Assembly: GCA_963969345.1 (NCBI GenBank)
Contig: OZ017766.1
Span: 7,068,001-7,132,000 of the forward strand
Source of the DNA: Turbatrix aceti
Taxonomy: Eukaryota > Nematoda > Chromadorea > Rhabditida > Panagrolaimidae
Direction of reading: 5' to 3'
DNA: 64,000 bases
The notes beneath the pieces were generated by a model. That model was not told the DNA's origin, searched no databases, and worked only from the letters and a program-made list of their open reading frames with translations. Below, piece after piece: positions 46,748 to 57,135 of this stretch. The position numbers were made by a program, and so were the translations under genes. Each line of letters starts with the position of its first letter. The stretch's first letter is position 1.

Positions 46748-46852
46748 GGTTTAATTACCCAAGTTTGAGGTAAACATTGAATTCCGCCCTTGCGAAAGCT
46801 TGTGGCTGAATACCACTAAATTTTGGAAAGCATTTGTATAAGCAAATGCATA
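46748..46852 (+). ncRNA. SL1 spliced-leader RNA gene, copy 1
   Basis: The first 22 bases (46748-46769) are the canonical nematode SL1 leader, beginning GGTTTAATTACCC and ending TTTGAG. The trans-splice donor GGTAAAC follows. Downstream are a GTGG/CCAC stem-loop, the Sm-binding site AATTTTGG at 46819-46826, and a 3' hairpin with a perfect 7-bp stem (GCATTTG...CAAATGC, 46830-46849). This is the full SL RNA architecture, about 105 bases. It donates the 5' leader to pre-mRNAs by trans-splicing. No 5S rRNA gene is recognisable nearby, unlike the C. elegans arrangement. Confidence 0.96.
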
Positions 46853-47514
46853 AATGAAAATCGCCAATATTTTTACCATTTTGAGTTCCGGTTCAATTTC
46901 AAAAACTGTACAAAAAATTTTTTTCGACAATAAAAAGAGTTGTTGTGTCAAAAATCATTGTTTTTGCTATCCGTTGTTTTAAAAAATTTTACAAACACAA
47001 TTTTGTTGCTTTTTGTTATCAATCGTTACTTTCGTGCGCGCTCAAGCTGACTGTGACATTGCCTGAAGTCACAAAATGTAGTCATTTTATCTACATGTTT
47101 TTTTTCATTTTGATGGATCCACCTTATTACCAGAATATTTGTAACAAGTGTCTCGAATTTTTTTTTTGAGCATTAAACTTAATGAGAGGGTAAAAACAAC
47201 ATTTTCAATTGGACAAATCCATAAAAACAAGGTATATTTTGCCAATGGCAGAAACTAATTTACAAATTAAGGGTAACTGGGTGGTTTAATTTTTTCTGAC
47301 AACATGATAGGTTGCTTGTTCAAATAAAATTGTTTGGACAATTGTGCACTTGCTCCCGGATTAATAAGACAAAAAAAGGTGATGCACCCTGACGTGCGAC
47401 GGGGCGCATGAAAATTGGCATGGTGTTTGGGCAGGTTGATCCCCGCCAACAACATCCAGCTAAATGTCCTATACGCCAATTGCTTCCTAATACCTGTACT
47501 AATGTTACAAAATT

Positions 47515-48273
47515 TTGGTTCTGTTTAATTCTTCTGCGAAAAGTAAGGGGAAGGAAGGGAAGTAAGGGGAATGAAAATACGTCGAGTAGGCACTCAGGAT
47601 GCTGGCGTGAGCGGCAAATCCGTCGTCGTCTTCGTTCTGAAAAAATATGAGGTTTTGCGAATTGAAATATTTATTTGCTATCAAAAACTTACGATAGTAA
47701 CCACGACGTCATGGAGCTGACGTGTCTGGAGCCGTCGACGAATGGCCTTCTCCCCGCCGTTCAAGGTCGTCGCGAGCGCCGCCGCCAGAGGGCCGGTGGG
47801 CTGCTCACCACGCAGCAGGGCACGAACAAAGGCCTGGCAGTCTTCGACGGTGGCTTCTTAAAACCAAAATTTTAAATCATAATAATTGTAAATACTTTAA
47901 TGATGCAAAAAATATATAATATACCTGCGGGTGCTGGGACGTCAAAGACCGCCTCGTTCTGATGAAGCCGTCTCAGATCCTCGCAGAAAAGCATCAGGAC
48001 ATCTTGCGAGACGTTCACCTGGTGTAGGGTTGATCCATCGCTTGACTGGAACCGGAGCGTTTTCACATCAGAACACCGATCCTATAATTATATCACTACT
48101 GTTATATTTTTTTGGATTAAAATAGTATTTTCTTTTTTTTTTTTTTATTTTTTTTTTTATTTTATTTTTTTTTTTTTTTATTTTTTTTTGTTTTATTTTT
48201 TTTTTTGAATTTATAAATTACTATGTATACTTACGGCATGGACGTTTAGAAAAGATAAGAATCGGGATCCCAT
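47515..48273 (-). pseudogene. BTB gene B', 3'-truncated by the duplication junction
   Basis: Exons 48273-48235, 48081-47925 and 47856-47693 are intact copies of gene B exons 1-3. The last exon starts at 47636 but after about 21 residues (ASILSAYSTYF) the sequence crosses the junction at about 47573 and reads into the inverted end of the SL1 unit. This adds about 20 unrelated residues before a stop at 47517-47515. Most of the BTB domain is lost. Intron 1 has a long impure poly-T tract (48130-48206). Probably non-functional, or a truncated N-terminal-region protein. Confidence 0.85.
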
Positions 48274-48737
48274 CTCGAGGTAAAAAAAAACAATACAACC
48301 CGTAAACTGAGGTTCTTGAATGAATGAAAAAAAAATAATGCGTTGTCGAGGAGGGCGGGGTGCTTTTGCGAATGATGTCCACGCACGTGGCAGCGCACGA
48401 ATGATAATGCACCACGTTTGTTTTGAGTAAAAAAAACAAAGTTGACAGCGCGTTGGTGACCTGTCAAAAAAATGACAATAGCGTTGCGCAAAAAAGAAAT
48501 TTCTGAATTTGGACAACCCTACCTAAGTAAGGATCTAACAGCTGTATGAATTTAATTTTTGTCATATTGGGACTTTTGGAGTGATTGTGCTGGATTCTTA
48601 ACGGAACTACAGTTTTTTTTATTTTTTTTATTTTTTAAACACCAAGTTGCATACGGAAAAAATTACAAGATCGAAAACAAAACCAAGGGAATGAGTTTGC
48701 GGGACGCTGCCGACTTCGTTGCTGGGATCACCGCGGC

Positions 48738-49623
48738 TCAAAGCTCCTTGAAGCCTTCTGCCGGGGCGGCCTTTCGGTCGAGGTCGGTACGGTCCACCCG
48801 GTGGACCTTCGCACCGGTGAGTTCCGAGGCTCGGGCGGCCCGCATCACAACCTCTCGGTCCACAAAGCGAACACCCTCGGTGCAGATGCCGAGAAGACGG
48901 CACGCAGAGCGGAACTCTGTTGCCAAACTCCGATCCACGTCGCTTGTGTAGATGAAGCCGACGACGGACTTCACGGCTGCTGACGAGAAGCCGAGCATGC
49001 GGATGATGCAGCGGCGGGGAAAGGCGAGCCCTGAGAAATACACAGAGTGGGCGATCAAAAGGCTCGCCCTCATCGCAAATCCCTCTTCTTCCTCGTTCTG
49101 AAAAAAATAAGTGTTTTTCGATGATTTGCGCATCGAAATTGTCTAAAACTTACCACGGTCACGACGACGTCGTGATACGGCCTTGTCTGGAGCCGCCGGC
49201 GGATATTTGCTTCTCCGCCGTTCAACGTCTCCGCCAGCGCCGTTGCCAGAGGGCCTGCCGGTTCTTCGCCACGCAGAAGGGCGCGGATGAACGACCGGCA
49301 TTCCTCGGTCGTGACCCCTTAAAAATCAAAAATCCTAATAAATCTCGTTTGTGGAACACAAAAAAACATACCTTCTGGCGCTTGGACGACGTAGGTGCCG
49401 CCAACCATCTGCAGCTCTTCCAGATCGTTGCAGAGAAGCAACAGCACGTCGAAAGAGACGGTTTCTTGGTGTATGCTTTCTCCGTTGGGGCCCAAGAACC
49501 GCAAAACCTTGGGCTCAGTGCAGCGTTCCTGTAAAACAATCGATGGTAACTAAAGATTCTGTAACGAATGTAATGGAGACTCACCGCCTGGGCTTCCAAA
49601 AAAGATAAAAGCCGGGATCCCAT
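48738..49623 (-). CDS. BTB/POZ family protein C' (239 aa), duplicate of C
   Basis: Exons 49623-49585, 49528-49372, 49317-49154 and 49097-48738, the same structure as gene C. Two replacements are visible in the stretch after FVDREV: VVRPARASE in C reads VMRAARASE here. All splice sites and the BTB domain are intact, so both copies look functional. Confidence 0.86.
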
Positions 49624-50383
49624 CGTGATCAAAAAAAAACAGTTCAACAAAACGAAGACAGAAGGTCCGTAAACAGCGGATCTTAGGTAAATGAAAAAAA
49701 AAAGAATGAGTTCTCTAGGAGGGGTGTTTTTGCGACCACCTACGTGGCAGCGCGCGAATGATAATGCACCACGTTGTTTTTTTGAGTAAAAAAACAAAAT
49801 TGACTCAATGCTGGCCACCAGCGCGTCGGTGACCTGTCTAGAAAAAAAAGGACAGCGGTTTGGCGAGAAAAGAAAATAAATATGAAATTTGCGCCATTTT
49901 GTAATTGTCTGATTTTTATGTATATAAAGCTCTGTAAAAAAAACAGAACTTTAAATAAATTCCTAATGACAAAGATATTTTTCTTGCAACTTTTTGTGGA
50001 CTTATTTTGGAGCAAAATTAGATTTTTTAAGAATGCACGAATGGCTTCTTTTTTTTTTTTTAGTTTTTTTTCAGAAGATTTCCAACGGCACTGTACAAAA
50101 CACGTTAAATTCGGTTTTAGCGTCATAGATTTTTTGTAATTTTTTTATTTATGCTTACAAACAATGAAAAAAAAACACATGTACAGATGGGCAGTAAGCA
50201 TTGTGAAACGCAGAAAAAAACAGTTGAAAGGAGTTCGGGAAAGAATTGAAGGTACGGTCAGGAGAACGGAGTTGAAGGTTGCGACCCCCCGCGGCTAGAG
50301 GGAGACAACTAAAAAAAAGATAAATACAGTAACAAGCGCGTTGTAACGTTTTTAAAATTTGACTCACATCCCTCTGCCGGGGA

Positions 50384-50698
50384 CTACTGATTGGCGATGG
50401 CCTGCTGGTCCACAACGCACAGCTTGCAAGGCGAGGCGTTGTGGAATTCATTCGCCGACGCCGTCTGCGAACACACTTCTCGGTCAACGTACTCGGCATT
50501 CGTGGGGTCGATTTGAAGCCATCTGCACGCTTCGACGAAGGCTGCCTTTGCACTTCTGGTCACGCTGCCGGTGTACAGGTATCCGATGACCGCTTTGATT
50601 GCTTCCCGGGTGAAGCCGGTCATCCGGACGATGCACCGTCCTGGAAAAATCATCTGAGCAAAGTGTCCAGAATGTGCTCGGAGCAGGCTCGACTGCAT
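50384..50698 (-). pseudogene. 5'-truncated BTB gene D', duplicate of D
   Basis: Identical by eye to 45866-46180, including the TGA just upstream of the first ATG. It was carried along in the tandem duplication. Confidence 0.7.
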
Positions 50699-51265
50699 CG
50701 CGTATCAGATGCGGACGGGAGGGCTATCAATCGGCAGGTGTCCAAAAGTTGAGAAAACGATTTCAATTTTTTGTTTAACGGAAAAAACATAAAAAAAATT
50801 TTGAACGTGTATAGAATTGAACCGGGGTCTCAAAATTGTAAAAAAATGTGCAGAACGACAACAATAGACGAACTAGACTATTGCGACTTGTTTGTAGACC
50901 ATTCTCGCTGAGCAATAAACTCTTTTTTACTGCAGTAGCGACTGACATTGGGCAGCCAGACCTTCCCCTTACTTTTCGCTGCCAAAACGCGCATTTAGGC
51001 CGCGTGGTTACAAACCTTTATTGTCGCCCAAAAATCAACTGCGCAAATGGCTTCTTTCATTAATGCTACCACCTGCACTCGCCGCTGACTGCAGTGCTGC
51101 TGCGGATTAACTTCCCAAAACGTCTCCCCTCCCTTTTAAACCGTGCGCGCATAGGTTCTCTTTCTCTGCTTCTCTTCGAATAATGCAATGTTAATGATGT
51201 CGCTTGGTCATTCAAGCTTTTTGCGTAAGCAGGTAGACAAAAGCTGCCTACGAGCATCCATCATC

Positions 51266-51370
51266 GGTTTAATTACCCAAGTTTGAGGTAAACATTGAAT
51301 TCCGCCCTTGCGAAAGCTTGTGGCTGAATACCACTAAATTTTGGAAAGCATTTGTATAAGCAAATGCATA
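51266..51370 (+). ncRNA. SL1 spliced-leader RNA gene, copy 2
   Basis: Same sequence as 46748-46852: leader, GGTAAAC donor, Sm site and 3' hairpin are all identical by eye. Offset 4518 within the tandem duplication. Confidence 0.96.
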
Positions 51371-52053
51371 AATGAAAATCGCCAATATTTTTACCATTTT
51401 GAGTTCCGGTTCAATTTCAAAAACTGTACAAAAAATTTTTTTCGACAATAAAAAGAGTTGTTGTGTCAAAAATCATTGTTTTTGCTATCCGTTGTTTTAA
51501 AAAATTTTACAAACACAATTTTGTTGCTTTTTGTTATCAATCGTTACTTTCGTGCGCGCTCAAGCTGACTGTGACATTGCCTGAAGTCACAAAATGTAGT
51601 CATTTTATCTACATGTTTTTTTTCATTTTGATGGATCCACCTTATTACCAGAATATTTGTAACAAGTGTCTCGAATTTTTTTTTTGAGCATTAAACTTAA
51701 TGAGAGGGTAAAAACAACATTTTCAATTGGACAAATCCATAAAAACAAGGTATATTTTGCCAATGGCAGAAACTAATTTACAAATTAAGGGTAACTGGGT
51801 GGTTTAATTTTTTCTGACAACATGATAGGTTGCTTGTTCAAATAAAATTGTTTGGACAATTGTGCACTTGCTCCCGGATTAATAAGACAAAAAAAGGTGA
51901 TGCACCCTGACGTGCGACGGGGCGCATGAAAATTGGCATGGTGTTTGGGCAGGTTGATCCCCGCCAACAACATCCAGCTAAATGTCCTATACGCCAATTG
52001 CTTCCTAATACCTGTACTAATGTTACAAAATTTTGGTTCTGTTTAATTCTTCT

Positions 52054-52105
52054 AGTTTAGATGTTTTAATAAAAAACGTTTGTCCACGGACTTTTGCCGC
52101 ACCCT
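52054..52105 (-). mobile_element. Fragment resembling a mariner/Tc1-type terminus
   Basis: On the minus strand the segment reads TACAGGGTGCGGCAAAAGTC, then GGACAAACG. A TA followed by a GGTG-GGCAAAAGTC-type end resembles mariner-family terminal repeats. Only about 50 bases are present, directly at the end of duplication copy 2. Confidence 0.4.
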
Positions 52106-52111
52106 GTAAAA

Positions 52112-53818
52112 ACACGGATTTTTTATTTTTTTGTTTCGAATAGTCTTTAAATCTCCTGGGAGAATTTTTTTTACCCGGGAGAATATCTGGAGATTCTCCG
52201 GAGAAATTGTCAATTTTTTGTTTAACGGAAAAAACATAAAAAAAATTTTGAACGTGTATAGAATTGAACCGGGGTCTCAAAATGGTAAAAAAATGTGCAG
52301 AACGACAACAATAGACGAACTAGACTATTGCGACTTGTTTGTAGGCCATTCTCGCTGAGCAATAAACTCTTTTTTACTGCAGTAGCGACTGACATTGGGC
52401 AGCCAGACCTTCCCCTTACTTTTCGCAGAAGAATTAAACAGAACCAAAATTTTGTAACATTAGTACAGGTATTAGGAAGCAATTGGCGTATAGGACATTT
52501 AGCTGGATGTTGTTGGCGGGGATCAACCTGCCCAAACACCATGCCAATTTTCATGCGCCCCGTCGCACGTCAGGGTGCATCACCTTTTTTTGTCTTATTA
52601 ATCCGGGAGCAAGTGCACAATTGTCCAAACAATTTTATTTGAACAAGCAACCTATCATGTTGTCAGAAAAAATTAAACCACCCAGTTACCCTTAATTTGT
52701 AAATTAGTTTCTGCCATTGGCAAAATATACCTTGTTTTTATGGATTTGTCCAATTGAAAATGTTGTTTTTACCCTCTCATTAAGTTTAATGCTCAAAAAA
52801 AAAATTCGAGACACTTGTTACAAATATTCTGGTAATAAGGTGGATCCATCAAAATGAAAAAAAACATGTAGATAAAATGACTACATTTTGTGACTTCAGG
52901 CAATGTCACAGTCAGCTTGAGCGCGCACGAAAGTAACGATTGATAACAAAAAGCAACAAAATTGTGTTTGTAAAATTTTTTAAAACAACGGATAGCAAAA
53001 ACAATGATTTTTGACACAACAACTCTTTTTATTGTCGAAAAAAATTTTTTGTACAGTTTTTGAAATTGAACCGGAACTCAAAATGGTAAAAATATTGGCG
53101 ATTTTCATTTATGCATTTGCTTATACAAATGCTTTCCAAAATTTAGTGGTATTCAGCCACAAGCTTTCGCAAGGGCGGAATTCAATGTTTACCTCAAACT
53201 TGGGTAATTAAACCGATGATGGATGCTCGTAGGCAGCTTTTGTCTACCTGCTTACGCAAAAAGCTTGAATGACCAAGCGACATCATTAACATTGCATTAT
53301 TCGAAGAGAAGCAGAGAAAGAGAACCTATGCGCGCACGGTTTAAAAGGGAGGGGAGACGTTTTGGGAAGTTAATCCGCAGCAGCACTGCAGTCAGCGGCG
53401 AGTGCAGGTGGTAGCATTAATGAAAGAAGCCATTTGCGCAGTTGATTTTTGGGCGACAATAAAGGTTTGTAACCACGCGGCCTAAATGCGCGTTTTGGCA
53501 GCGAAAAGTAAGGGGAAGGTCTGGCTGCCCAATGTCAGTCGCTACTGCAGTAAAAAAGAGTTTATTGCTCAGCGAGAATGGTCTACAAACAAGTCGCAAT
53601 AGTCTAGTTCGTCTATTGTTGTCGTTCTGCACATTTTTTTACCATTTTGAGACCCCGGTTCAATTCTATACACGTTCAAAATTTTTTTTATGTTTTTTCC
53701 GTTAAACAAAAAATTGACAATTTCTCCGGAGAATCTCCGGAGATTCTCCCGGGTAAAAAAATTCTCTCAGGAGATTTAAAGACGATATGAAACAAAAAAT
53801 AAAAAATCTGTGTTCTTA
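52112..53818. mobile_element. Inverted-repeat element enclosing an SL1 RNA gene
   Basis: Arms of about 310 bases (52112-52425 and 53506-53818) are inverted copies of each other, including CTCCGGAGA/CTCCCGGGAGA palindromes near the outer ends and the AACGACAACAATAGACGAAC section inside. The interior (about 52426-53505) is the SL1 unit of 46247-47550 in reverse. No transposase is encoded. It could be a foldback-type mobile unit or the result of inverted recombination between SL1 units. Confidence 0.65.
53110..53214 (-). ncRNA. SL1 spliced-leader RNA gene, copy 3
   Basis: Reverse complement of copies 1 and 2. The leader starts at 53214 and runs down to 53193, then the donor, the Sm site (plus-strand CCAAAATT at about 53136-53143) and the 3' hairpin. 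It lies inside the inverted-repeat element. Confidence 0.95.
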
Positions 53819-53939
53819 TAAATTGCCGTAAACAAAAATGCGTTAGCAATGTGCTGAAATAGAACAGAACTGTCCGTTTTGATTTTTATGCCGTCAATTA
53901 ATTTTTTAAAGAGGAAAAACATTATTCTACGCTTTTTGG

Positions 53940-54055
53940 CAAGCTGGGTCTCCCGGGAGATTTGGGGAGAATCTCCGGAGATTTCGGAAGAATGTCTGGA
54001 TATTTTCTCCGGACAATTTGCAATCTCCCGTGAGATTTTGCCACCCTGGAAAAAT
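53940..54055. repeat. Cluster of TCTCCGGAGATT / CTCCCGGGAGA motifs
   Basis: Five or so variants of CTCC-GGAGA palindromes outside the right arm of the inverted-repeat element, of the same type as those in its arms. Likely an older remnant of the same repeat family. Confidence 0.45.
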
Positions 54056-54246
54056 GTTGGTATAAATTCGTATATTTTTCAACAGTTATCATAAAAATTT
54101 TGTTGTGGCTAAACAGTTTTGTGAGCAACTGAATCCTAAATTTGGAGGACATTCTGCGCCAATGTGTAATTTATTTATTTATTTAAGCAAACAAATCAAT
54201 GCAATGACAAAAAAATCAACGGTGTCCGTTTTGATGCAAAACAGAC

Positions 54247-55690
54247 TCAAAGTTTGAGGACGAGGCATTGGCAGGCGCCGCCCGATTTCATGAATTCCGA
54301 CATGTCAACTTCCGAGACACCGTATCCGATTTTCTCAAGCGCGCTTTTCGTGGCATCGGACACGCCTTTCGGCGAGATTACGGCATTTCTGACGGTAATG
54401 GCATTGCAGACAAAAGCCGCGGCTTCTGCGTCGCTGATTGCGATCGCCCGAGGCAGTCGACGCCGGATTTCGGCCTGCGTAGCCTCAGAGAAGGCAGCCG
54501 GATACCACAACGCTGAATCCGCGCCGACAGGTGTGAAACAGGTGTCCAGGTGATAGAATTTGGGATGAACCATATCGCAATAGACAATTTCAAAATCCCC
54601 CAGAGCCTGGACTTGTTCGTAGACGGATTTGCTGGATCGTGCACCGTATCCGGCCCAGAGGGTATGGTAGTCGGAGAAAACAGCATCTCCACCGCCTTCG
54701 AAGAAATCGGGATATTGGTCGCCGAGTACGTGATAGCCGTTGCCCTTGAACCACTTCAGGTACTGTGCCTGCTCACCTGAGCGCTCCGGGTGCCTGAACT
54801 TGGACAGGTACACCTGTTTGCCGAGCACGAGGCCGCTGTTGCAGACGAACACCATATCCGGGAGTCCCTTTACCTGCTCGAGGGTCTGGACCTCGATGCC
54901 GTGGCTTTCGATGGTGGATTTGAGGTCGGTCCATTGGGAGACGGCTTTGTCCGCGTTGACGACGCCTCCCATCCAGGGGTTGATCGAGTACTGTAAGGAA
55001 AGGATTTGGAATGTGTTTGGGAAAATTTTTGGTAATTTTTCAATTTTTCAATTTTTGAAATTGAAAATTTTCCAAAAAGTAATTTTTTCTATAAAAAATT
55101 TGGCTGCTTGGGGCATGATTTGACAGAGTTACTGTAGTCAGAAATCGCGTTTTTGCCATTTTTGACGATTTTTGGCACGTTGTAGGTAAAAAACTAACGG
55201 CATTTACAAAGTCAGGGTACAAATTGATCGACGTGATTTTTGATGGAGAATTCGAGAAAAATAGAAAAATGTTGGGTCACCTTGAAAAATTTCGAAAAAA
55301 AATGTTGTCGGTGATGGCGCGAGCGATGAAAATGGCAGATTAAATGCCATTTTCGGCAATTTTCAAGGTGTTAACCCCACATTTTTATATTTTTTTCGAA
55401 TTCTCAATCAAAAATCACATCGATCAACATTTACCCCAACTTTGGAAATGCCGTAGTTTTTTAGCTACAACGTTCCAAAACTGTCAAAAATGGCAAAAAC
55501 GCGATTTTTTTTGGCAATCGTAACTCGGCCAAAAAATGTTTGCATTTTACAGTGAAATTTTTTTTCATCGTAAAAGCAACTTTTGCATAAAAAAATTTCA
55601 AAATAAACTGGGGGTGCTTACCTCGACGGTGAAGTGCTTCGGCACAACCATGAGCACCTTCTGCAGAACATCGGAAACGGCGCGCTTCAT
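54247..55690 (-). CDS. Dimethylargininase (DDAH)-like amidinohydrolase
   Basis: Two exons: 55690-55622 and 54990-54247, giving 270 residues. The fold family is the amidinotransferase / DDAH superfamily, hydrolysing or transferring guanidino groups; DDAH converts methylated arginines to citrulline. Motifs in order: SINPWMGG (about residue 25), PDMVFVCNSGLV, SKFRHPERSGE, DFFEGGGDA (substrate acidic residues), FYHLDTCF (catalytic His), FVCNAI, and EFMKSGGACQCLVL at the C terminus with the probable catalytic Cys. All core residues look intact. The substrate cannot be fixed from sequence. The intron contains a large foldback repeat. AATAAA-type signals (minus strand) lie near 54170-54185. Confidence 0.85.
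55115..55530. repeat. Foldback (inverted repeat) element in the DDAH intron
   Basis: Left half (from GAAATCGCGTTTTTGCCATT at 55141) and right half (ending AATGGCAAAAACGCGATTTT near 55515) are imperfect inverted copies over most of about 400 bases, with a short centre near 55310-55345. Shared phrases include GATCGACGTGATTTTTGAT / ATCAAAAATCACATCGATC. A hairpin-type MITE is likely. Confidence 0.7.
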
Positions 55691-57135
55691 TTTGGTATTC
55701 AAAGGATTTTGGCGTCAATCGCGAACAACGATCACCAACCAGCAACAACCAAGACTAAAAACCACGGTGTGCAAGAGCAAGATTGATCGGAAGGGGAACA
55801 ATTCGCGCAGGGATGACCCGCCCGCGCAGGAAGGAAGGAGGCAGCACAGTTCATGTCCGCCTTTGACGGTTATTTTTCGACCTGCCACAAAAAATTCACC
55901 AGAATCAATCAATTATCTTGCGACTCGACGTCGCTTGAAATGCACGTGAACAAGCCAGCCAGTCACGTAGTGAAAACACCCCCCAGAAAAACGACACGAT
56001 ACATCTGGTCAGGACAGGAACAGGGCTTTTCAGACGTCTGTGCTGCTCCTCCCGCTGTTCATGCTGTGCGTGCAGAGCAGAGCAGACTTCATTTTTTGTG
56101 CTTGATTTATTTTTTTCTTCTTCATCTTCTTCTTCTTCTTCTTCTTCCGACTAATGTAAGTTATTCACTACATTGCTTGTTGCTGCAATGTTCGTCTTTG
56201 TCCAAGATGACGAAAAAATGATCGCATTTGTGATTGGAAAACGGTTGAAATGGTTTTTTCGAATACATGATTCACGTGAATAACGCCCCGAATATGAGTG
56301 CACCGATTCAGAAAACAACAAATTACTGACCTGAATTTTCGGTTTTTTTTTTCGATGGGCGGATGCTTTTGGTCCGCACCGATACTTTCAGAGTAACATA
56401 AAAAAGTTTTATTCATTTGGAGCCAAAGAAAAAAGAGGGCAGTTCAACATCACAAAAATGGCTCAAAAAATGCCAAAAAAATAGATTACAACAGTCTATT
56501 TTTTTTAACATTTTTAAAAATCGATTTGCGCATATTTATTTGTTCATTTTTTATCAATATTTTTTGTTATTGTTAAAATTTTTAGATTTTTTCCGAAAAC
56601 CCGTTTCAAATTTTTTTATGATTTTGGAACAAAACCTAGAAAATGAAACGAATTTTTCGTTTTCAAGAACAGTATAACCGCCGCCGTTGAAAAAATCCTG
56701 GTTCAGACACTATTTATTTTTGTGCTATGCAAAGTAGCACAGATCGATGTTATCAATCCATCGCACCGTACCGGACGTCTTTTTACAACTCCGAATGATG
56801 TATCGGGCAGCATATTGTTCTCTACCAATAAGTACTATGGTGCTTGCTAGCATGCAACATATCTGATGTTCATCTAATAAAATAATTTTATCTAATGAAA
56901 AACAAAACAAAAAGCATGATCGAAGCATACTTTCACTTCTTTTGCAATAATTTCCACGAAACAACATCTCTATCTGGCCTTCGTTGTCGACCGATAGGTC
57001 ATCGACCGCGACCGACAACCACCCGCCCTGCTCTGAAGCACGATGGGTGCATCGATCTTATCACAGGTTGTTACCCCGTGACTGTGGTTGCTGTCGAGCT
57101 ATCATACATATTCTCCGCGTTCCACAGCCGTAAAA
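55691..57135. other. Divergent spacer between the DDAH-like and D-aspartate-oxidase-like genes
   Basis: Contains both promoters. CTT microsatellite at 56115-56145. No gene supported; the open frames are low-complexity or shadow frames. Confidence 0.45.

Larger units (their letters stand above)
43087..47566. repeat. Tandem segmental duplication, copy 1 (about 4.48 kb)
   Basis: The segment from AAAATACGTCGAGTAGG inside BTB gene B through BTB gene C, BTB fragment D and the SL1 RNA unit is repeated almost base for base at 47574-52053. The offset is 4487 at the start and 4518-4519 later because of small indels. Confidence 0.93.
47574..52053. repeat. Tandem segmental duplication, copy 2
   Basis: Near-identical to 43087-47566, ending at GTTTAATTCTTCT. 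Differences seen by eye include a silent change in B exon 2, two amino-acid changes in C, an expanded poly-T in B intron 1 and small promoter indels. It is therefore recent but not perfectly identical. Confidence 0.93.
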
